56,717 nucleotides of DNA from Virgibacillus aidingensis (GTDB lineage: Bacteria > Bacillota > Bacilli > Bacillales > Amphibacillaceae): positions 9,324 to 66,040 of the forward strand of contig NZ_WIXN01000024.1 in NCBI RefSeq assembly GCF_010994035.1, read 5' to 3'. Below are positions 52,326 to 56,717 of the stretch, in pieces. The position numbers were made by a program, and so were the translations under genes. Below the pieces are notes generated by a model, which worked only from the letters and a program-made list of their open reading frames with translations, made no database searches and had not been told where the DNA came from. Numbering within the stretch: the stretch's first letter is position 1; every line of letters starts with the position of its first letter.

Positions 52326-53219
52326 ATGAAAAGAGCAAGAATCATTTATAATCCAACGTCAGGCAGGGAGTCCTTTAAAAAAGAATTGCCAAATGTGCTG
52401 GAACGGTTGGAGGTTGCCGGATATGAAACATCGGCCCATGCTACAAACGGGGTAGATGATGCCATGGAAGCAGCGAAAATTGCTGTGGAAAGAAAATTCG
52501 ACTTAGTTGTAGCTGCCGGCGGGGACGGTACGATCAATGAAGTAATTAATGGGATAGCAGAACAGGAATACCGTCCGAAGCTCGGAATAATACCGGCCGG
52601 CACGACCAATGATTTTGCCAGGGCACTTCGGATCCCAAAGGACATTAAAAAAGCTGTGGATGTCATTATAAATGGTTCCTCTAAATTCCTTGATATCGGG
52701 AAGGTAAATGACCAATACTTTATGAATATTGCGGGCGGAGGAAAGCTGACGGAACTGACCTATGAAGTGCCCAGTAAATTAAAAACGATGATTGGGCAGC
52801 TTGCCTATTATGTAAAAGGTATTGAAATGCTGCCATCCCTGAAACCGACTCATGCTAAAATCATCTGTGACGGGGAAGTTATTATTGATGAGGACATCAT
52901 GCTGTTCCTGATTGCAAATACAAACTCTGTCGGCGGGTTTGAAAAACTGGCACCAGATGCAAAAATGGATGATGGCAAATTCGATTTAATAATATTACGT
53001 AAGACCAACTTGGCCGATTTTATCCGGCTCGTAACATTAGCTTTGCGCGGAACCCATTTGGAAGATGATCTGATTATTTATAGGCAGGCCAAACTTATTG
53101 AAGTGACGACAGAGGAAAAAATGCAACTGAATATTGATGGGGAGTATGGCGGACTGCTGCCTGGAGAGCTGATAAACCTGCGGCAGCATATTGAATTTTT
53201 TCTCCCGGAAGAATTTTAA
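52326..53219 (+). CDS. dgkB: Diacylglycerol kinase (soluble DgkB type)
   Basis: Phosphorylates diacylglycerol released by lipoteichoic acid synthesis, returning it to phospholipid synthesis. It has 297 residues from ATG 52326, with GGGGGAAA upstream; the open frame starts earlier but without a ribosome site. The lipid-kinase signature GGDGT is at residues 65-69, followed by IPAGTTNDFARAL. The C-terminal domain has NIDGEYGG near the end. Orthologous to B. subtilis yerQ, which also lies next to the RlmCD gene. Confidence 0.95.
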   Translation: MKRARIIYNPTSGRESFKKELPNVLERLEVAGYETSAHATNGVDDAMEAAKIAVERKFDLVVAAGGDGTINEVINGIAEQEYRPKLGIIPAGTTNDFARALRIPKDIKKAVDVIINGSSKFLDIGKVNDQYFMNIAGGGKLTELTYEVPSKLKTMIGQLAYYVKGIEMLPSLKPTHAKIICDGEVIIDEDIMLFLIANTNSVGGFEKLAPDAKMDDGKFDLIILRKTNLADFIRLVTLALRGTHLEDDLIIYRQAKLIEVTTEEKMQLNIDGEYGGLLPGELINLRQHIEFFLPEEF

Positions 53220-53224
53220 TTTGA

Positions 53225-53251
53225 AAGGATTACTGGAAGTAGTCCTTTTTT
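53225..53251 (+). terminator. Intrinsic terminator after dgkB
   Basis: AAGGATTAC (53225-53233) pairs with GTAGTCCTT (53239-53247) with one G-U across a 5-nt loop, followed by TTTTT. Confidence 0.88.
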
Positions 53252-53281
53252 GCACGTTAAAAAAGATTAAGGTTTATGATG

Positions 53282-53401
53282 GACGAGGAATAACTCTACC
53301 GCAGATCCAAATCTTTTTGGTGGGACGAGGAACCGCTGTACCGCAGTCCCAGATCTTTACGGTGGAGCACATCTGTACCGCAGACTCAAAGAACTGGGTG
53401 G
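53282..53401 (+). repeat. Degenerate 42-bp tandem repeat, three copies
   Basis: Copies at 53282-53323, 53324-53365 and 53366-53401 (the last is 36 bp) share GACGAGGAA at their start, TACCGCAG in the middle and GGTGG at the end. Each can form a weak hairpin from ACC(G) to (C)GGT. It lies between the dgkB terminator and rlmCD. A frame of 84 codons crosses it but has no independent ribosome site and overlaps the end of dgkB. Confidence 0.7.
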
Positions 53402-53435
53402 AGGAAGCCTGGAATTTTTTAAGTGTTAAGCAGCA

Positions 53436-53481
53436 GGAAAACTAACGCGTTCACCTGTCGACGGGAGAATGTTAGTTTTCC
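53436..53481. promoter_or_regulatory. 11-bp perfect inverted repeat in the rlmCD leader
   Basis: GGAAAACTAAC (53436-53446) and GTTAGTTTTCC (53471-53481) with a 24-nt loop; CAGC/GCTG outside extends the pairing with a bulge. There is no T-run after it on the plus strand. It could be an operator or a leader hairpin for rlmCD, which starts 74 bp later. Confidence 0.5.
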
Positions 53482-53555
53482 AGGCTGGAAATGAATCTGA
53501 CGGAAAACCTATGATAAAATGGATGGAACATATCAGCACATAAAGGAAGAGAAGC

Positions 53556-54935
53556 ATGTCAAAAACCAATGCACCAGTAAAGAAAAATGAGACGCTCACA
53601 CTGAAATTTGAAGATTTAACCCATGAAGGAAATGGTGTAGGTAAAATTGACGGCTATCCATTATTTGTCCCATATGGATTGCCTGGTGAGGAAGCCGTCG
53701 TAAAGGTAGTAAAAGTAAATAAAAACTTCGGCTTTGGGAAATTGCTTGAGACGAAGATAAAAAGTGATGACAGGGTGGAGCCGCCATGCAATGTTTTTTA
53801 TCAATGCGGCGGATGTCAACTGCAGCATATGAGTTATGATCTGCAATTACAGATGAAACACGACCAGGTGAAAAACGTAATGCGGAAGATTGCAAAGCTG
53901 GAACATGTCCCTGTACATCCGACAATCGGAATGAATGACCCCTGGCGTTACCGCAACAAAGTGCAAATGCCTGTGGGAGAAAGAGATGGAGAATTAATCA
54001 CCGGTTTTTACCGGAAACGCAGCCATGACATCATTGATGATATGGAAACCTGTGTCATTCAGGATGAATTAAATGACAGATCGATCCATGCTGTCCGCCG
54101 CATTGCAAACCAATTGGGCATCCGCGCTTACGATGAAAAGACTGGTCGGGGTGTATTAAGGCATATCATGGTGCGGACAGGGAAGGAAACGAAAGAAACG
54201 ATGGTCGTGTTAATTACACGCACAAAGGAATTGCCGCATAAAAAAGCGTTCATTCGTGAAATAACGGAAACATTCCCGCATGTGAAATCCATCGTGCATA
54301 ATATCAATGATAGACGAACCAATGTAATTATGGGGAAAGAAACAAAGGTCATCTGGGGAGAAGAATATATTTACGATACGATTGGCGATATCCGCTTTGC
54401 GATTTCGGCAAAGTCATTTTACCAGGTAAATCCGGAGCAGACGAAAGTGCTGTATGATAAAGCAATGGAATATGCGCAAATCGGCAGCGATGATGTTGTG
54501 GTGGATGCTTATTGCGGGATTGGCACCATTTCTTTATTTTTGGCACAGCAGGCAAAGAAGGTTTATGGGATTGAGGTTGTACCGGAAGCTATCGATGATG
54601 CAAAAATGAATGCCAAAATCAATCAAATTACAAATGCCGAATTTTTTGCAGGTAAAGCAGAGGAAGTCATGCCATGGTGGAAGGCCCAGGGATTGAACCC
54701 CGATGTCATTGTAGTTGATCCTCCCCGTAAGGGCTGTGAAGTGGATTTCCTGCAGGCCATGATTGCTATGGAGCCAAAACGGATTGTGTATGTCTCCTGT
54801 AACCCTTCTACCCTTGCCAGGGATCTGCGCGTGCTGGAGGATGGCGGCTATGAAACCATGGAAGTTCAGCCGGTGGATAACTTCCCGCAGACGAATCATA
54901 TTGAGTGTGTGGGCTGGTTGAGGAAACGGGTGTAG
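53556..54935 (+). CDS. rlmCD: 23S rRNA (uracil-5-)-methyltransferase RlmCD/RlmD type
   Basis: SAM-dependent m5U methyltransferase for 23S rRNA (U747 and U1939 in B. subtilis RlmCD). It has 459 residues. An N-terminal TRAM domain (about 8-65) is followed by an iron-sulfur cluster motif ([14 protein letters not shown] plus a later Cys in METCVIQ), the SAM-binding [23 protein letters not shown] and the catalytic Cys in [21 protein letters not shown] precedes the ATG. Orthologous to yerS, next to dgkB as in B. subtilis. A perfect terminator follows. Confidence 0.95.
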   Translation: MSKTNAPVKKNETLTLKFEDLTHEGNGVGKIDGYPLFVPYGLPGEEAVVKVVKVNKNFGFGKLLETKIKSDDRVEPPCNVFYQCGGCQLQHMSYDLQLQMKHDQVKNVMRKIAKLEHVPVHPTIGMNDPWRYRNKVQMPVGERDGELITGFYRKRSHDIIDDMETCVIQDELNDRSIHAVRRIANQLGIRAYDEKTGRGVLRHIMVRTGKETKETMVVLITRTKELPHKKAFIREITETFPHVKSIVHNINDRRTNVIMGKETKVIWGEEYIYDTIGDIRFAISAKSFYQVNPEQTKVLYDKAMEYAQIGSDDVVVDAYCGIGTISLFLAQQAKKVYGIEVVPEAIDDAKMNAKINQITNAEFFAGKAEEVMPWWKAQGLNPDVIVVDPPRKGCEVDFLQAMIAMEPKRIVYVSCNPSTLARDLRVLEDGGYETMEVQPVDNFPQTNHIECVGWLRKRV

Positions 54936-54976
54936 CCCATAAACATGTCTCCGGATCCGTTTTTTGAACCATCAGT

Positions 54977-55008
54977 CTCCCTTTAGATTTTTATCTAAAG
55001 GGAGTTTT
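54977..55008 (+). terminator. Perfect terminator after rlmCD
   Basis: CTCCCTTTAGAT (54977-54988) and ATCTAAAGGGAG (54993-55004) form a 12-bp perfect stem with loop TTTT, followed by TTTT. Confidence 0.93.
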
Positions 55009-55150
55009 CTATGAAACATGAGTCATTTAATTAATAAACAAATTTAACACTTTAGAAGCTTATCCTTCATGACCATTTTTTTCAAAATGACGTGATAACA
55101 TTATTAAAAACGCCCCCTTATAATGTGTAAAAACTTAGCACATTACCTCA

Positions 55151-55398
55151 TTAAAGTAAGTAATTAATCTGGAGGAATTTGAATAGAATCTCGTATTTCT
55201 GAGGGAATAAAGTGTTTTTTTTCCTGATGTCATAGGTACTCGCATCATTTTCGTACTTGCTTATACGAAGTCTTGATTTTTCCTTTTCGAATGGGTTGGT
55301 TTGATTATAGAATCTATTCGCCAAGATCTTAGCCATCCCGTCCAGCAACTCTTTTTCCTGTACTTCTATATGGAATTTGCCGCATCTTGCTTACGGCA
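55151..55398 (-). pseudogene. Decayed minus-strand reading frame, unrecognised
   Basis: A frame ending at 55151 reads back to an in-frame stop just above 55390. Its residues (for example KELLDGMAKILANRF and KEKSRLRISKYEND) look protein-like. An ATG at about 55336 has no good ribosome site. An overlapping frame also reads protein-like for short stretches, which suggests a frameshifted relic. I do not recognise the family. Apart from this relic, the gap 55009-55460 shows nothing clear. Confidence 0.3.
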
Positions 55399-55461
55399 TT
55401 CCAGGGCGATGGAGTCTGCGTTAATGTGTGATTATCCTTCGTTATAGATAGGAAGGACAAA

Positions 55462-55490
55462 TTGTATTCTAATTATGAATAGTTTAGAAT
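55462..55490 (+). promoter_or_regulatory. Probable promoter of the Bce-type response regulator
   Basis: TTGTAT (55462-55467) and TAGAAT (55485-55490) with 17-bp spacing, 30 bp before the start codon. Confidence 0.5.
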
Positions 55491-55519
55491 AAATAAGTAT
55501 AAAGAAAGGAGGACATCCA

Positions 55520-56203
55520 ATGAACATGAACATTTTTATTATCGAAGACGATTCCCTTCTCTTAGAAGCACTAAATGAAGGGTTAAGCCAGTGGTCATAT
55601 GAGGTAAGTAGTCCAAGTAATTTTTCTAATGTAATGGAAGACTTTGCAGCGCATCAGCCTCACTTAGTCATGATTGATATACAGCTTCCTAAGTTTGATG
55701 GGTTTCATTGGTGTAGAGAAATACGTGCCGTGTCCGAAGTTCCCATTATTTTTCTTTCATCAAGAGATCATCCGATGGATATGGTGATGGCCATGAACTT
55801 GGGGGCGGATGATTACGTTCAGAAACCATTTCATATGGATGTCCTTCTCGCCAAAGTTCAGGCAATTCTTCGTCGAACCTATACGTATGAAGAAGCAACC
55901 TCCGATGTAATTGAATGGAATCAAGCTATTATTGACGTAAAGGCTGGAAGAATTTATAAGGATGGGCAAAGCATTGAACTTACCAAAAATGAATTCTTTA
56001 TTCTTTCGGTATTAGTCAAATCAAATAATAAAATTGTTTCCCGACACGAGTTAATGAAAATGCTTTGGGATGATGATCAGTTTATTAATGATAATACGCT
56101 TACAGCTAATGTTACCAGGTTACGGCAAAAGCTCTCCTCTCTTAATTTAGCCAATGGGATTGTGACGAAAAAAGGACTTGGTTATATGTCCGTTACACTA
56201 TAG
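55520..56203 (+). CDS. OmpR-family response regulator, BceR/GraR type
   Basis: A 227-residue response regulator of the group that controls antimicrobial-peptide (bacitracin-like) detoxification transporters. The receiver domain has Asp10-Asp11 and phosphoacceptor Asp53 (MIDIQLP), then the Lys in DDYVQKPFH. The C-terminal winged helix includes LTKNEFFILSVLVKSNNKIVSRHELM. AAAGGAGG lies 7 bp before the ATG. The kinase gene starts 11 bp after its stop but is broken by an insertion sequence, so this regulator may have lost its normal partner. Any BceAB-type transporter genes would lie beyond the window. Confidence 0.9.
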   Translation: MNMNIFIIEDDSLLLEALNEGLSQWSYEVSSPSNFSNVMEDFAAHQPHLVMIDIQLPKFDGFHWCREIRAVSEVPIIFLSSRDHPMDMVMAMNLGADDYVQKPFHMDVLLAKVQAILRRTYTYEEATSDVIEWNQAIIDVKAGRIYKDGQSIELTKNEFFILSVLVKSNNKIVSRHELMKMLWDDDQFINDNTLTANVTRLRQKLSSLNLANGIVTKKGLGYMSVTL

Positions 56204-56214
56204 GAGGGTTCAAA

Positions 56215-56362
56215 ATGTTTATCTCTTACCTAGTTTATAAAAAGAGTTGGATTGGCCTAATTGCGTTACTCCTTCTGCTTACTAACGCTTTAATCCTATT
56301 TGATGCGGGCATTCGTGTGGATTCACACTCAATCATTTATTTAAACGTGTTGTTTCTAACAA
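56215..56362 (+). pseudogene. 5' fragment of a BceS-type histidine kinase, interrupted by an IS
   Basis: The first 49 or so codons of an intramembrane-sensing kinase: YKKSWIGLIALLLLLTNALI, then a very short extracellular part and the start of a second hydrophobic stretch (IIYLNVLFLT). GGAGGG precedes the ATG. The frame then enters the end of an IS3-family element at about 56363 and stops at 56397. The rest of the kinase is outside the window or lost. Confidence 0.8.
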
Positions 56363-56717
56363 TGAACTGCCCCCTGTCAAGTAGACAGTGGAAATAATAA
56401 AAACGATTTATGCGGCCATAGCTCTATATTCTATAGGGCTGTGGCCATTTAATTTATCTTGATATCTATCATAATTATAGAATTGAATGTACTCGTCAAT
56501 TGCTCTTTTCAGTTCTTCAAACGTTTCGTATTTATGTATATAATACTTTTCACATTTAAGAGTTCCCCAAAATGATTCCATTGGTCCATTATCAATACAT
56601 TTACCAACCCGAGACATGCTGTGTATCATCTCTGCCTTATCTATCCTGCGTTTGAATCCATGAGAGGTATATTGAAATCCTCGATCACTATGAATGAGTG
56701 GATGTTCCTCATCATTC
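56363..56717 (-). mobile_element. IS3-family insertion sequence, partial
   Basis: The element end reads TGAACTGCCCCCTGTCAAGT from 56363, a typical terminal repeat for IS3-group elements, directly abutting the broken kinase. The transposase reads inward on the minus strand, with its stop at 56408. The left part of the element is beyond the window, so the full length, the second terminal repeat and the target duplication cannot be seen. Confidence 0.85.
56408..56717 (-). CDS. IS3-family transposase (OrfB/InsF type), C-terminal part
   Basis: About 102 residues of the DDE integrase core. The second catalytic Asp is in IHSDRGFQYTS and the Glu is in NGPMESFWGTLK, the standard IS3 spacing of 35 residues. 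The C-terminal Lys/Arg region FYNYDRYQDKLNGHSPIEY is also typical. The frame is open to the window edge, so the N-terminal part including the first Asp is not visible. No frameshift is seen in this part, so the element may be active. Confidence 0.92.
   Translation of the reverse strand, partial: NDEEHPLIHSDRGFQYTSHGFKRRIDKAEMIHSMSRVGKCIDNGPMESFWGTLKCEKYYIHKYETFEELKRAIDEYIQFYNYDRYQDKLNGHSPIEYRAMAA

Noticed and set aside
53315-53401. T-box leader upstream of rlmCD because of GGTGG and ACCGC strings
   Set aside because: The T-box signature needs a contiguous AGGGTGGnACCGCG; here the two parts are separated and in tandem repeats, and the downstream gene is not an aminoacyl-tRNA synthetase or amino-acid gene.
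53191-53445. 84-codon frame between dgkB and rlmCD
   Set aside because: It begins inside dgkB, crosses the dgkB terminator and the 42-bp repeats, and has no ribosome site.

Overview
This window is chromosomal DNA from a low-GC Gram-positive bacterium of the family Bacillaceae. The gene order matches the Bacillus subtilis block yeaC-yeaD-yebA-guaA-pbuG ... yebE-purE...purD-yerA-yerB-yerC-pcrB-pcrA-ligA-yerH(camS) ... gatCAB-dgkB(yerQ)-rlmCD(yerS). Shine-Dalgarno sequences are strong, TTG and GTG starts are common, and intrinsic terminators, guanine riboswitches and PurR boxes are all present. Acidic proteins and the gene mix fit a halotolerant relative such as Oceanobacillus, Virgibacillus or Lentibacillus, but that is an inference.

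Layout. 1-260: a 52-bp tandem repeat array (family B). 0.37-2.9 kb: a membrane-anchored thioredoxin-like protein and an OmpR-type two-component system. 3.0-4.7 kb: a lipoprotein on the minus strand. 5.1-9.5 kb: a MoxR ATPase / DUF58 / transglutaminase operon. 9.6-15.1 kb: guaA, a drug-efflux-type transporter on the minus strand, and pbuG with PurR boxes and a guanine riboswitch. 15.2-17.1 kb: two arrays of a 21-bp palindromic repeat (family A) on either side of a NERD-nuclease/zinc-ribbon gene. 17.1-22.1 kb: accessory genes (transporter, C26 amidotransferase, msrA, MOSC protein, yebE and an uncharacterised zinc-ribbon protein). 22.3-33.7 kb: the purine operon under PurR boxes and a guanine riboswitch. 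Its order is purE-K-B-L-F-M-N-H-D, so the purC-purS-purQ block expected between purB and purL is absent. 33.8-34.5 kb: a third and largest family A array. 34.8-38.0 kb: yerA, yerB, yerC. 38.1-38.9 kb: a second family B array. 39.1-47.0 kb: pcrB, pcrA, ligA, camS and a proline-catabolic dehydrogenase. 47.2-48.7 kb: an AT-rich two-gene cassette made of an RRNPP-type HTH-TPR regulator and a 46-codon secreted pro-peptide. 48.9-54.9 kb: gatCAB, dgkB, rlmCD. 55.5-56.7 kb: a Bce-type response regulator whose sensor kinase is cut by an IS3-family element that runs off the window.

How the parts work together. Most of the window is purine metabolism: de novo IMP synthesis, GMP synthesis, hypoxanthine/guanine uptake and a probable adenine deaminase. 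The purE and pbuG promoters carry the same two regulatory layers. These are a twin PurR box with an identical 18-bp gap, followed by a guanine-class riboswitch with a terminator. The rest is conserved housekeeping (GMP synthase, DNA helicase and ligase, tRNA-Gln/Asn amidotransferase, rRNA methylation, lipid kinase).

The parts least explained by known biology are the two repeat families and the regulator/pro-peptide pair. Family A is three arrays with a TCGATCGA palindrome spaced almost exactly 21 bp. Family B is two arrays of a hairpin-forming 52-bp unit. Three of the five arrays start just downstream of a clear terminator and one lies between convergent genes.
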